A stretch of 34,301 nucleotides of DNA from Hungatella sp. Lineage in GTDB: Bacteria > Bacillota > Clostridia > Lachnospirales > Lachnospiraceae. The stretch spans positions 1 through 34,301 of the forward strand of contig JAAWHU010000037.1 in the NCBI GenBank assembly GCA_022796015.1, in the 5' to 3' direction. The notes under the pieces were generated by a model. That model was not told the DNA's origin. It was given only the letters and a program-made list of their open reading frames with translations, and ran no database searches. Below are positions 7,992 through 15,994 of the stretch, one piece after another. Within the stretch, counting starts at the first letter, position 1; each line of letters opens with the position of its first letter. The translations under genes and the position numbers were made by a program.

Positions 7992-8990
7992 ATGAACTTT
8001 CAGAGATTGGACGATTACAGGAGGGCGGCCGCCGCAGCCGTCCTTTGCTATCCCCTAAAGGGCGTGTGGACAGCCAAGCTGGCCCATCTCTCGGAGAACG
8101 CCACTTTTTTCCTGACGGAGGAAGGGAAGGGGAAGCCTGACAAGGTGATGCGGGTGGCCAGGGCGGGATACCACAGCCGTAAGGAGCTTGAGGCGGAGGT
8201 GAGCTGGATTATGCATCTAAAGAGCAAGGGGACAGTGAAGCTGGCCTCCCTTGTTCCCAACAGCCGGGGAGAGAGATTGACCCAGGTCAAGACAGAGGAA
8301 CAGACTTATCTATGTATGATATTCCAGTATCTGGATGGGGCTCCCTTAAATCCTAAGGAGGATCCGGATGCCCTGGATGATTTCCGGCAGATTGGCCGTA
8401 TTGCCGCCTGCCTTCACCGAGATACCGGGGAATGGGAAGAGAGCCGCCGCCTTATAAGGCCCTGCTGGGATTACGAGAGCATGGTGGGCGTCCACGGCCT
8501 TTTCGGAAACTGGCGGCAGTGCCTGCAGCTGGAGCCGGAGGATCACAGGCTCCTGGAGCGGGTCTGCTGCCGGATCAGGGAGGACCTTGAGGATTATGGC
8601 TGCAGCAGGGAGCATTACGGCCTGATTCATGCTGATCTTAGGGCCTCCAACCTGCTGAAAAAAGGAAAGGACATATGGGTTATTGACTTTGACGACTGCG
8701 GCTTTGGATGGCATCTTTACGACGCAGCGGCCTCCATAAGCTTTGTGGAGGAGGATCCCAGGGCAGGACAGTGGATCCGGGCCTGGCTGGATGGGTATCA
8801 GACTCTGATTCCTTTAAAGGAGGAGGATATGAGGCGGATTCCCACCTTTGTCATGGCAAGGCGGATTCAGCTTCTGGCATGGATTACAAGCCACAAGGAT
8901 TCGGACCCGGCAGGCCTTTTCTATGAAGGCTTTGCTCAAGGGACAGCCAGGCTGGCAGGAAGATATGAGAAGGGCTGCCTGCTGCTGTGA
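7992..8990 (+). CDS. APH-like phosphotransferase family protein
   Basis: A 332-residue protein with the phosphotransferase (APH/choline kinase-like) fold. The catalytic loop HADLRASN (213-220) provides the Asp base (D215) and metal-binding Asn (N220), and DFDD (232-235) supplies the metal-binding Asp of the DFG-like motif. The group includes aminoglycoside, homoserine, choline and methylthioribose kinases; low similarity outside the motifs prevents naming the substrate. It starts 3 nt after the CBS-protein stop and has no strong ribosome site of its own, which suggests coupled translation. A 12-bp hairpin spans its 3' end. Confidence 0.8.
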   Translation: MNFQRLDDYRRAAAAAVLCYPLKGVWTAKLAHLSENATFFLTEEGKGKPDKVMRVARAGYHSRKELEAEVSWIMHLKSKGTVKLASLVPNSRGERLTQVKTEEQTYLCMIFQYLDGAPLNPKEDPDALDDFRQIGRIAACLHRDTGEWEESRRLIRPCWDYESMVGVHGLFGNWRQCLQLEPEDHRLLERVCCRIREDLEDYGCSREHYGLIHADLRASNLLKKGKDIWVIDFDDCGFGWHLYDAAASISFVEEDPRAGQWIRAWLDGYQTLIPLKEEDMRRIPTFVMARRIQLLAWITSHKDSDPAGLFYEGFAQGTARLAGRYEKGCLLL

Positions 8991-9004
8991 AAAGCAGCAG
9001 GCAG
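8975..9004. terminator. Hairpin shared by two convergent genes
   Basis: CTGCCTGCTGCT (8975-8986) and AGCAGCAGGCAG (8993-9004) form a perfect 12-bp stem with a 6-nt loop that contains the kinase stop codon. The opposing gene ends at 9005. No T-run follows on either strand, so it may block 3' exonucleases or act as a Rho- or Nus-dependent terminator rather than a standard intrinsic one. Confidence 0.5.
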
Positions 9005-9829
9005 TTACTGCAGATCGTCCAGCCTGGAAAGATAATTTACACACAGCTCCAGATCCTTTTCCGGATCATTCTTAATAATACCTTCGATTCCCAGGGTTCC
9101 CTGGTAATGAATATCCCGAAGTTTTTTTAGATAGTTTTCAAAGGAAATGCATCCAAGGCCCGGATAATGGCGGTTGTTGTCTGATAAGTGAAGGTTGCGG
9201 AAGGAAGACTGGTATACAGACAGCATTTCCAAGGGGCGGTTTTCCTCAATATTCATGTGATATGTGTCGGGAAGAAGGGACAGCATGGGCCCGTTTACCC
9301 GGGACAGGATCTTCATGGTCTCTTCTAAAGAGTTGGCGACCCGCGATTCATACCGGTTGGTGGCTTCTAAAAGGATGGGAACCTGATGTTGCTGTGCAAA
9401 CTCATCCAGGCGGGCCAGGGAGTCTTCCAGATAGAGGGAGGGCTCCCATAGGTCTGTCTGCGGGTTGTTCTTTAAGTAGCCGATAATGATTCCGCACCGG
9501 AATTCTGCCGCATAGCGGATGTTGTCCATGCACCCCTCAATGCTTTTTCTGCGGATGACAGGATCAGCGCAGGACAGAGAGAGATTATGGGACATGGCAT
9601 AGGCTCCTGTGGCCAGATAGGTGAGAGTCAGGCCATAGGAATGAAGCATGGAGCTCAGGTCCCTAAAGGGGAGGATGTCAAGATCCGGAAGATTCAGTTC
9701 GATTCCGTAAAAGCCGTAGTAGGAGAGCAGGTTCAAAAGTCTCATAAATTCTGAAAGGTCAGATCGGCTTTTGCAGGTACATTGGAGGGTAATGGGATTT
9801 TTGCTGGTTTTTAAGATGCTTTTCGTCAT
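9005..9829 (-). CDS. Xylose-isomerase-like TIM-barrel sugar isomerase/epimerase
   Basis: A 274-residue AP_endonuc_2/xylose-isomerase-like protein. Family signs are the metal-binding ILLEATNRYES segment, LLPDTYHMNIEE with the Asp and His ligands, and HLSDNNRHYPGLG followed by a C-terminal GIEG glutamate. Members isomerise or epimerise free or phosphorylated sugars, or are hexulose epimerases. The ATG at 9829 follows AAGGAG. It is divergent from the uronide operon and shares a regulatory region with TGTATACA palindromes, so it may process a sugar released by that operon. Specific substrate unknown. Confidence 0.8.
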   Translation of the reverse strand: MTKSILKTSKNPITLQCTCKSRSDLSEFMRLLNLLSYYGFYGIELNLPDLDILPFRDLSSMLHSYGLTLTYLATGAYAMSHNLSLSCADPVIRRKSIEGCMDNIRYAAEFRCGIIIGYLKNNPQTDLWEPSLYLEDSLARLDEFAQQHQVPILLEATNRYESRVANSLEETMKILSRVNGPMLSLLPDTYHMNIEENRPLEMLSVYQSSFRNLHLSDNNRHYPGLGCISFENYLKKLRDIHYQGTLGIEGIIKNDPEKDLELCVNYLSRLDDLQ

Positions 9830-9851
9830 AATTGCTCCTTATATAAAAGAT

Positions 9852-9861
9852 ATGTATACAT
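9852..9861. promoter_or_regulatory. Putative GntR operator 1
   Basis: ATGTATACAT is a perfect 10-bp palindrome in the leader of the minus-strand isomerase gene, just after its predicted start. FCD-type GntR regulators of uronate genes often bind TGTATACA-like palindromes, and such a regulator is encoded at 15995-16705. Confidence 0.5.
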
Positions 9862-9886
9862 GTTGGATTAAATAAAAATTAATTAC

Positions 9887-9915
9887 AATATACACGATAT
9901 TTGACAAAATATCAA
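9887..9915 (-). promoter_or_regulatory. Promoter of the isomerase gene
   Basis: On the minus strand, TTGATA (9915-9910), a 17-nt spacer and TATATT (9892-9887). Start near 9880 puts operator 1 at about +20 to +28, a roadblock position. Confidence 0.65.
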
Positions 9916-9960
9916 CAGATAAAACTAAAAAAATAAACAATAATAATTAAAAATATTGAG

Positions 9961-9968
9961 TGTATACA
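9961..9968. promoter_or_regulatory. Putative GntR operator 2
   Basis: TGTATACA is a perfect 8-bp palindrome 22 nt upstream of the -35 of the solute-binding protein promoter. Its centre is 108 bp from that of operator 1. The surrounding 9830-10056 gap is very AT-rich. Confidence 0.45.
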
Positions 9969-9989
9969 TAAAAAATATATAAATAAATA

Positions 9990-10018
9990 TTGACAAGGAA
10001 AAAGACATGTGCCATAAT
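9990..10018 (+). promoter_or_regulatory. Promoter of the module A operon
   Basis: TTGACA (9990-9995), a 17-nt spacer and CATAAT (10013-10018) make a near-consensus sigma-A promoter. Start near 10025, about 30 nt upstream of the solute-binding protein start. Confidence 0.8.
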
Positions 10019-10056
10019 AGCACCATAAAATAATAAAGGCCAAGGGAGGGCTTAAG

Positions 10057-11430
10057 ATGAAATTAATGAAACGAGTTATGGCAGCAGCATTGGCAGCATC
10101 TATGGCGGCATCTATGTCTGCATGTAAGAGTCAGGCGCCGGCAGGGGAGGCTGCAAAAACAGAGACCCAGGCACAGGAGACTTCCGCCGGGGCGAAGGAG
10201 ACCCAGGCACAGACAGGAGACGGGGAGCAGGTTACCCTCCGCTTTTCCTGGTGGGGCGGAGATTCCAGGCACGCAGCCACCCAGAAGGCGGCAGAGGCAT
10301 TTATGGCCAAGTATCCCAATATTAAGGTGGAGTGCGAGTACGGCGCCTGGGATGGCTGGACAGAGAAGTGCGCCACCCAGCTTAACGGAGGAACGGCCCC
10401 TGATCTGATGCAGGTCAACTGGAACTGGCTCTATCAGTTCTCAGGCGATGGGTCTGCATTTGCAGATATCAACAGCCTGTCTGCCATCGATTTAAGCGGA
10501 TTTCCGGAGAACATTGTGAATCAGTGTGTGGTGGGAGGAAAGCTTCAGGCAGTTCCCATAAGCACCACTGGAAAGTGCTTTTTCTGGAACAAGACTACTT
10601 TTGAAAAGGCGGGCCTTGACACACCTAAGACCATAGAGGATCTGATCAATGCGGGAACCGTGTTTAAGGAGAAGCTGGGAGACGACAGCTATCCTCTGGC
10701 CATGTATCAGTATGAGAGGATGCTGCTGATGCTCTACTATCTGGAAGCCAAGTACGGTAAGGAGTGGGTAGTGGACGGCGCAGTAAACTATACATACGAT
10801 GAGGTGAAGGAGGGGCTGGACTGGATCTGTTCTCTGGAGGATGCCCATGTGCTTCCCAAGATCGAGCTGCTCTTAGGCGATGGGGCCACCATCCTTGAGA
10901 AGAACACCAAGTGGGCTAACGGCAAGTACGCCGGTTTTTATGAGTGGGATTCTGCCAATACCAAGTTCGTGGAGGCTCTGGAGCCGGGACAGGAATTTGT
11001 TCTGGGAGACTTTATTACGGGAATCGGAGAATATGACGCAGGACTCACCAAGATCTCTCAGTGCTTTGCCATCACGGAGGCATCAGAGCATAAGGAAGAG
11101 GCGGCTCTGCTCCTTGACTTTTTGATGAATGACCCGGAGGGTGTGGAGATCATGGGAACCGAGAGGGGAATCGTGGTCAATGAGACGGCTGGTAAAATTC
11201 TGGTGGAGAAGGATCTGTTAAAGGGGCTTACTTATGAGGCCAACCAGGCAGTCCTCGGAGTTGCCAATTTTACCTTTGACCCCAACTTTGAAAATTCTGA
11301 GTTAAAAGACAGCACCGGCGTCTACTACGAGGTGTTTGAGAATATCAGTGCAGACCACAGCACTACTGGCGACATGGCACAGTACCTGATTGATGAGATT
11401 GAGCGGGTTCAGATGGAGAATCCCTACTAA
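10057..11430 (+). CDS. Sugar ABC transporter solute-binding lipoprotein (module A)
   Basis: A 457-residue extracellular solute-binding protein of family 1 (maltose-binding-like). The N-terminus is a lipoprotein signal peptide ending at SMSAC, followed by a Thr/Gln/Ala-rich linker to about residue 50. The mature domain then begins with LRFSWWGGDSRH, a typical start for oligosaccharide-binding members, and WNWLYQF and AVPISTTGKCFFWNK are family-like. It should capture an oligosaccharide and pass it to the two permeases downstream. The start at 10057 follows AGGGAGGG. It is the first gene of the module. Neighbouring GH105 and GH28 genes suggest a uronic-acid-containing ligand; this is inferred from context. 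Confidence 0.9.
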   Translation: MKLMKRVMAAALAASMAASMSACKSQAPAGEAAKTETQAQETSAGAKETQAQTGDGEQVTLRFSWWGGDSRHAATQKAAEAFMAKYPNIKVECEYGAWDGWTEKCATQLNGGTAPDLMQVNWNWLYQFSGDGSAFADINSLSAIDLSGFPENIVNQCVVGGKLQAVPISTTGKCFFWNKTTFEKAGLDTPKTIEDLINAGTVFKEKLGDDSYPLAMYQYERMLLMLYYLEAKYGKEWVVDGAVNYTYDEVKEGLDWICSLEDAHVLPKIELLLGDGATILEKNTKWANGKYAGFYEWDSANTKFVEALEPGQEFVLGDFITGIGEYDAGLTKISQCFAITEASEHKEEAALLLDFLMNDPEGVEIMGTERGIVVNETAGKILVEKDLLKGLTYEANQAVLGVANFTFDPNFENSELKDSTGVYYEVFENISADHSTTGDMAQYLIDEIERVQMENPY

Positions 11431-11523
11431 AATTCATGTTTCCATGGTGCAGATGTCTTTTCCTGCAAGATATGGTCAGAATATTAAGACTGTCTAAGGG
11501 ACAGCAAGAAAGGAAAATGAATT
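11431..11523 (+). promoter_or_regulatory. Gap after solute-binding gene with small hairpin and MITE-like 16-mer
   Basis: CTGTC (11490-11494) and GACAG (11500-11504) form a 5-bp hairpin without a T-run, which could mark mRNA processing that keeps the binding protein in excess. ATATGGTCAGAATATT (11470-11485) is identical to part of the inverted repeat of the element at 20198-20414. Confidence 0.35.
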
Positions 11524-12636
11524 ATGGTATTTGAGGAATATTTCAGAGATTATCTGGCGGCATTTGCACAGGACGACAAGCCTCTGTGGAATTATGAGGC
11601 AGGAGTAACCCTTTTGGGAGCTCAGTGGCTTTACGAGGTTACCCATGACCAGTTTTACAAGGACAGAATCCTGGAGTTTATGAACCATCACATCCTGGAG
11701 GATGGAACCATCAAGTATCTGGATGTAAATGAATTGAACCTTGACAAGATCAACTCAGGCAAAATCCTGTTTTTCTTATATGAACAGACAGGGGAGGAGC
11801 GATACAAGAAGGCCTTAGAGACCCTTATTGACATGCTTCACCGCCATCCCAGGACATCCACAGGGAACTTCTGGCATAAGACCATCTATCCCTACCAGAT
11901 CTGGCTGGATGGCCTGTATATGGCTTTGCCTCTCTACATGGAATACGAGACAAAGTTTAATGAGAAAGAGAATTATGATGACATTTATTCTCAGATGAAG
12001 AATGTGAGACGCCTTCTTTACAGTGACAAGGATCATCTGTATTACCATGCCTATGACGAGAAGAAGGTCATGATCTGGGCAGATAAGGAGACCGGTCTGT
12101 CCCACAACTTCTGGCTCCGGTCCATAGGATGGCATCTCATGGCTCTTATTGATCTCTATGATATTTCTTCGGAGGAGATTTTTGAACAGCACAGGCAGTA
12201 TGCCCTGTGGTTTAAGGAGGCCCTTAAGGGGGTTCTTGAATATCAGGATCAGGAATCAGGACTGTTCTATCAGCTGATTGCGCTGCCCCAGGTGGAAGGC
12301 AACTATTTGGAGACCTCAGGAAGCGCCATGATTGCATACAGCATTCTTAAGGGATGCCGTCTGGGTGTCCTTTCCCAGGAGAAATACAGGCCCATAGGAG
12401 AGCAGATCCTTATGGCCCTCCATGATCAGAAGATGATCATGGAGGACGGAAGGTGGCATCTGAAGGATATCTGTGAGGTGGCCGGCTTAGGCCCTAAGGA
12501 CGAGAGGGACGGGAGTGTGGAGTATTATCTGTCAGAGCCCATTGTCCGGGATGAGGTGAAGGGGGTGGGAGCCCTTATGATGGCCTATGCCGAGTATCTG
12601 AAGCTTAGGGCATCGGATGAGAGAGGAGGAGTTTGA
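11524..12636 (+). CDS. GH105 unsaturated rhamnogalacturonyl/glucuronyl hydrolase
   Basis: A 370-residue (alpha/alpha)6-barrel protein of family GH105 (YteR-like). These enzymes remove the 4,5-unsaturated uronic acid left at the non-reducing end of lyase products by hydrating the double bond. Diagnostic stretches are GNFWHKTIYPYQIWLDGLYM (114-133), with the probable catalytic Asp129, then a tryptophan-rich FWLRSIGWHLMALID segment and NYLETSGSAM. There is no signal peptide, so it acts in the cytoplasm on imported oligosaccharides. Its stop overlaps the start of the permease gene by one base (TGATG), indicating translational coupling. The exact uronide (galacturonide or glucuronide) is not determined. 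Confidence 0.88.
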   Translation: MVFEEYFRDYLAAFAQDDKPLWNYEAGVTLLGAQWLYEVTHDQFYKDRILEFMNHHILEDGTIKYLDVNELNLDKINSGKILFFLYEQTGEERYKKALETLIDMLHRHPRTSTGNFWHKTIYPYQIWLDGLYMALPLYMEYETKFNEKENYDDIYSQMKNVRRLLYSDKDHLYYHAYDEKKVMIWADKETGLSHNFWLRSIGWHLMALIDLYDISSEEIFEQHRQYALWFKEALKGVLEYQDQESGLFYQLIALPQVEGNYLETSGSAMIAYSILKGCRLGVLSQEKYRPIGEQILMALHDQKMIMEDGRWHLKDICEVAGLGPKDERDGSVEYYLSEPIVRDEVKGVGALMMAYAEYLKLRASDERGGV

Positions 12637-13535
12637 TGCAGAGGACATCCTGGAAAAGGTTCTGGAAAGCCAACAACGGATATCTGTATCTGTCCATCTG
12701 GCTCATAGGATTTTTTGCATTTAAATGTTACCCTTTTTTGTCATCACTCTACTACAGCCTGACCAATTACAACCTGTTTAAAAGCGGAACTCAGTTCATA
12801 GGCTTGGGGAACTATGAGTCCATCCTAAATACGCCTAAGTATGTGAAGGCCTTTGTCGTCACCTTTCAGTATGCCTTTATGACGGTTCCTTTAAAGCTGC
12901 TGTTTGCCCTCTTTATTGCCTATATCCTGAACTTTAAGCTGAAATTTATTAACATGTTCAGAACGATTTACTATATCCCCTCTATTTTGGGCGGCTCCAT
13001 CTCCATTGCGGTGCTGTGGCAGTTCCTGTTCCAGAATGAGGGGCTGATCAACATGGTGATCCGCCTCTTTGGAGGAAGTCCCATAAACTGGCTGGGAAGC
13101 AGCAAATATGCCCTGTTTGTCATCTGTCTCTTGAGAGTGTGGCAGTTCGGCTCCGCCATGGTGATCTTTTTAGCTGCCCTTAAAGGTGTACCCGAGGATC
13201 TCTATGAGGCGGCGGCCATTGACGGGGCAGGCAGGTTTACCCAGTTTATGAAGGTTACCGTACCCATGATCACACCAGTAGTATTTTTCAACCTGATCAC
13301 CCAGCTGTGTCAGGCATTCCAGGAATTCAACGGCCCCTTTGTCATCACCAACGGAGGGCCTCAAGGGTCCACCACATTGATCTCCATTCTCATCTACCAG
13401 AATGCCTTTAAGACCTACAAGATGGGACTGGCCAGCGCCATGGCTTGGATGCTGTTCCTCATTGTGGCAGTATTGACGGCTGTCTCCTTTATCAGCCAGA
13501 AATACTGGGTCTATTACGGTGATGAAGAAAGGTAG
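12636..13535 (+). CDS. Sugar ABC transporter permease, MalF/UgpA type (module A)
   Basis: A 299-residue membrane protein with six predicted segments and the cytoplasmic EAA loop EDLYEAAAIDGAG that contacts the ATPase. An upstream TTG in frame is possible, but the ATG at 12636 is better placed behind GAGGAGGA (12622-12629). It overlaps the GH105 stop by one base and lies 8 nt before the second permease. It pairs with that protein and with the solute-binding protein at 10057. No ATPase gene is present in the operon; a shared MsmX/UgpC-type ATPase encoded elsewhere is the usual arrangement in Firmicutes. Confidence 0.92.
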   Translation: MQRTSWKRFWKANNGYLYLSIWLIGFFAFKCYPFLSSLYYSLTNYNLFKSGTQFIGLGNYESILNTPKYVKAFVVTFQYAFMTVPLKLLFALFIAYILNFKLKFINMFRTIYYIPSILGGSISIAVLWQFLFQNEGLINMVIRLFGGSPINWLGSSKYALFVICLLRVWQFGSAMVIFLAALKGVPEDLYEAAAIDGAGRFTQFMKVTVPMITPVVFFNLITQLCQAFQEFNGPFVITNGGPQGSTTLISILIYQNAFKTYKMGLASAMAWMLFLIVAVLTAVSFISQKYWVYYGDEER

Positions 13536-13543
13536 GGATCACA

Positions 13544-14392
13544 ATGACCAGAAGTCAAAGAAATGTATTGAATTTATTTTTCCGATATTTTATATTAATA
13601 GTAATAGGAATCGGCATGATCTATCCCATGATCTGGATGATCGGCGCGTCATTTCGCGACAACAATGCGGAAATATTCAGCTCCATTGGCTTTATTCCCA
13701 AGAATCCTACGGTTCAGGGGTATCTTGACGGGTGGAATGCCACCAACTATTCCTATGGACATTATATGATCAACACCTATAAATTCGTGATCCCCAAGGT
13801 ACTGGGAACCGTGGTGTCAGCCACCATCACGGCATATGCATTTACCAGGTTCCGCTTTAAGGGAAGAGGGTTTTGGTACGGCCTTATGCTGGCCACCTTG
13901 TTTCTTCCTCAGGTGGTTCTCAATGTTCCCCAGTTTTTGCTTTTTACCAAGATGGGCTGGGTGGACAGCTACCTGCCTTTGGTGGTTCCCAGCTTCTTTG
14001 CATGTGATACCTACTTTGTGTTTATGATGGTTCAGTTTATGCGGTCCGTGCCAAAGGAGCTTGAGGAGGCGGCAGAGATCGATGGCTGCAATTCCCTTCA
14101 GAGGCTGATTCTGATTATGGTGCCCATGGTGCAGCCTGCCGTGGTTTCCAGCGCGCTTTTCCAGTTCATGTGGTCTTCCAATGACTTTATGGGGCCGTTG
14201 ATCTACATTAATTCCACCAGGAAATTCCCGGCAGCTCTGGGCCTTCGTCTGTTTATGGACACAGAGACGGGATTTCAGTGGAACAAAGTACTTGCCCTGT
14301 CCATCATCACGATTCTGCCATCTCTCATTGTATTTTTCCTGGCACAGGACCAGTTTGTTGAGGGAATCTCGGCAGGGGGCGTAAAGGGCTGA
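13544..14392 (+). CDS. Sugar ABC transporter permease, MalG/UgpE type (module A)
   Basis: A 282-residue partner permease with six membrane segments, the EAA loop KELEEAAEIDGCNS and the C-terminal FVEGISAGGVKG motif usual in MalG-type subunits. It starts 8 nt after the first permease gene. Its TGA is immediately followed by the GH28 gene region, so it is part of the same transcript. Confidence 0.92.
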   Translation: MTRSQRNVLNLFFRYFILIVIGIGMIYPMIWMIGASFRDNNAEIFSSIGFIPKNPTVQGYLDGWNATNYSYGHYMINTYKFVIPKVLGTVVSATITAYAFTRFRFKGRGFWYGLMLATLFLPQVVLNVPQFLLFTKMGWVDSYLPLVVPSFFACDTYFVFMMVQFMRSVPKELEEAAEIDGCNSLQRLILIMVPMVQPAVVSSALFQFMWSSNDFMGPLIYINSTRKFPAALGLRLFMDTETGFQWNKVLALSIITILPSLIVFFLAQDQFVEGISAGGVKG

Positions 14393-14409
14393 TGAAAAGG
14401 AGATCATCT

Positions 14410-15978
14410 ATGGAATTTCGTGTTATTTTTGTGTCGTCCAGAAGGTGTACCATCGAACTGCTGGATCAGGGAATCTATTTTACGGATCAGGAATATGAGA
14501 TCTGGCTGGACGGAAGGAAGGCTGTGACCTCCAGGAAGGTAATACAGACCGTAGGAGGGTTGAAGCCGGATACCGTCTATCACATGGAGATCCGCATGGG
14601 GGAAAAACGGGCGGCCCAGGATGTGAAAACCTGTTACGAATATGTGACTCTGAATGTGAAGGCGTTCGGTGCCAGAGGCGATGGAGTCCATGACGACACG
14701 GTGTGCATCCAGGCGGCCATTAACTGCTGCCCCAAGGACAGCAGGGTCTATCTGCCAAAGGGTACCTACAAGGTGTCCTCCCTGTTCCTAAAAAGTGATA
14801 TCACCATTGACCTTGGGGAGGGGGCTGTCCTTTCGGCCTACACTGACAGGGAAAGGTTCCCTATTCTTCCCGGGCTCATTGAGAGCTATGACGAGACGGA
14901 GGAGTACAATCTGGGCACATGGGAGGGCAATCCTCTTGATATGTTCGGAAGCATTATCACCGGCATTCATGTGTCCAATGTAGTCATTACCGGGGAAGGG
15001 ATTGTGGATGGCAACGCTGGCTTTGACAACTGGTGGAAGGACAACGGAAGGGAGAAGACAGGAGGAGCCTACCGGCCCCGTATGATCTTTTTAAACCACT
15101 GTGACCACATTACGGTTCAGGGCCTGACCATCCAGAACAGCCCGGCATGGAATCTCCATCCCTATTTTTCCAATGACACCAGATGGATTGACATGAAGGT
15201 GATCAATCCCAAGGTATCGCCTAACACGGATGGCATGGATCCGGAGTCCGTAGACGGGCTGGAGGTGGTGGGAGTGGAGTTCTCTTTAGGAGACGACTGC
15301 ATCGCCATGAAGTCAGGCAAATACTATATGGGCCACAAATACAAAAGGCCGTCTCAGAATATCGAGATCCGCCAGTGCTATATGCGCCACGGCCACGGTT
15401 CTGTCACACTGGGCAGCGAGATGGCGGCAGGCGTGAAGCATATGGTGGTGCGGGACTGTATCTTTGAGGATACGGACCGGGGCTTACGGGTGAAGACCAG
15501 GAGAGGACGAGGCAACGACGCAGTGATCGACGACATTCTCTTTGAGAACATCCGGATGGAAGGCGTGCTTACCCCCTTTGTGGTGAACTGCTATTACTGG
15601 TGCTGTGATCCTGATGGCCGCTCCGAGTATGTCAGGAGCAAGGAGGCCCTTCCTGTGGACGAGAGGACTCCCTTCATTAAGAAGCTGACCTTCCACAATA
15701 TTCAGGCTCACAACTGCCATGTGGCGGCCAGCTTTATCTACGGCCTTCCGGAGGCCAAGATCGAGGAGGTAACCTTTGACAATGTCCATGTGGACTTTGC
15801 CCCCGAGCCTACACCTGAGTATCCCGCTATGATGGCTGACGTGGAGCCCTGTACCAACAAGGGGATCTACATCAACAACGTGAAGCGCCTGACCATGAAG
15901 AATGTGACGGTAAAGGGAGCCATAGGGAAAGAGATGGAGATTCTGGGCGTGGACCGTGAGGAAGGAATCGAGGCCTAA
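14410..15978 (+). CDS. GH28 polygalacturonase-like glycosidase
   Basis: A 522-residue protein with an N-terminal fibronectin-III-like domain (about 1-75) and a right-handed beta-helix of family GH28 beginning at NVKAFGARGDG. The family's catalytic motifs are present: NTDGMDPES (from about 272), GDDCIAMKSG (from about 294, with the Asp pair), RHGHGSVTLGSE (from about 326) and RGLRVKTRRG. GH28 enzymes hydrolyse galacturonic acid links in pectin by inversion. No signal peptide is seen, so it likely acts inside the cell as an exo-enzyme on imported oligogalacturonides or rhamnogalacturonan pieces. The start at 14410 follows AAAAGGAG; an earlier in-frame ATG at 14392 overlaps the permease stop and has no ribosome site. 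Confidence 0.9.
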   Translation: MEFRVIFVSSRRCTIELLDQGIYFTDQEYEIWLDGRKAVTSRKVIQTVGGLKPDTVYHMEIRMGEKRAAQDVKTCYEYVTLNVKAFGARGDGVHDDTVCIQAAINCCPKDSRVYLPKGTYKVSSLFLKSDITIDLGEGAVLSAYTDRERFPILPGLIESYDETEEYNLGTWEGNPLDMFGSIITGIHVSNVVITGEGIVDGNAGFDNWWKDNGREKTGGAYRPRMIFLNHCDHITVQGLTIQNSPAWNLHPYFSNDTRWIDMKVINPKVSPNTDGMDPESVDGLEVVGVEFSLGDDCIAMKSGKYYMGHKYKRPSQNIEIRQCYMRHGHGSVTLGSEMAAGVKHMVVRDCIFEDTDRGLRVKTRRGRGNDAVIDDILFENIRMEGVLTPFVVNCYYWCCDPDGRSEYVRSKEALPVDERTPFIKKLTFHNIQAHNCHVAASFIYGLPEAKIEEVTFDNVHVDFAPEPTPEYPAMMADVEPCTNKGIYINNVKRLTMKNVTVKGAIGKEMEILGVDREEGIEA

Positions 15979-15994
15979 TCAAGGAGGGAATGAC

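Noticed and set aside
10019-10056. Search for a CcpA catabolite-control site near both sugar operon promoters.
   Set aside because: No sequence close to the TGNAANCGNNNNC pattern was seen by eye here or in 22278-22662.
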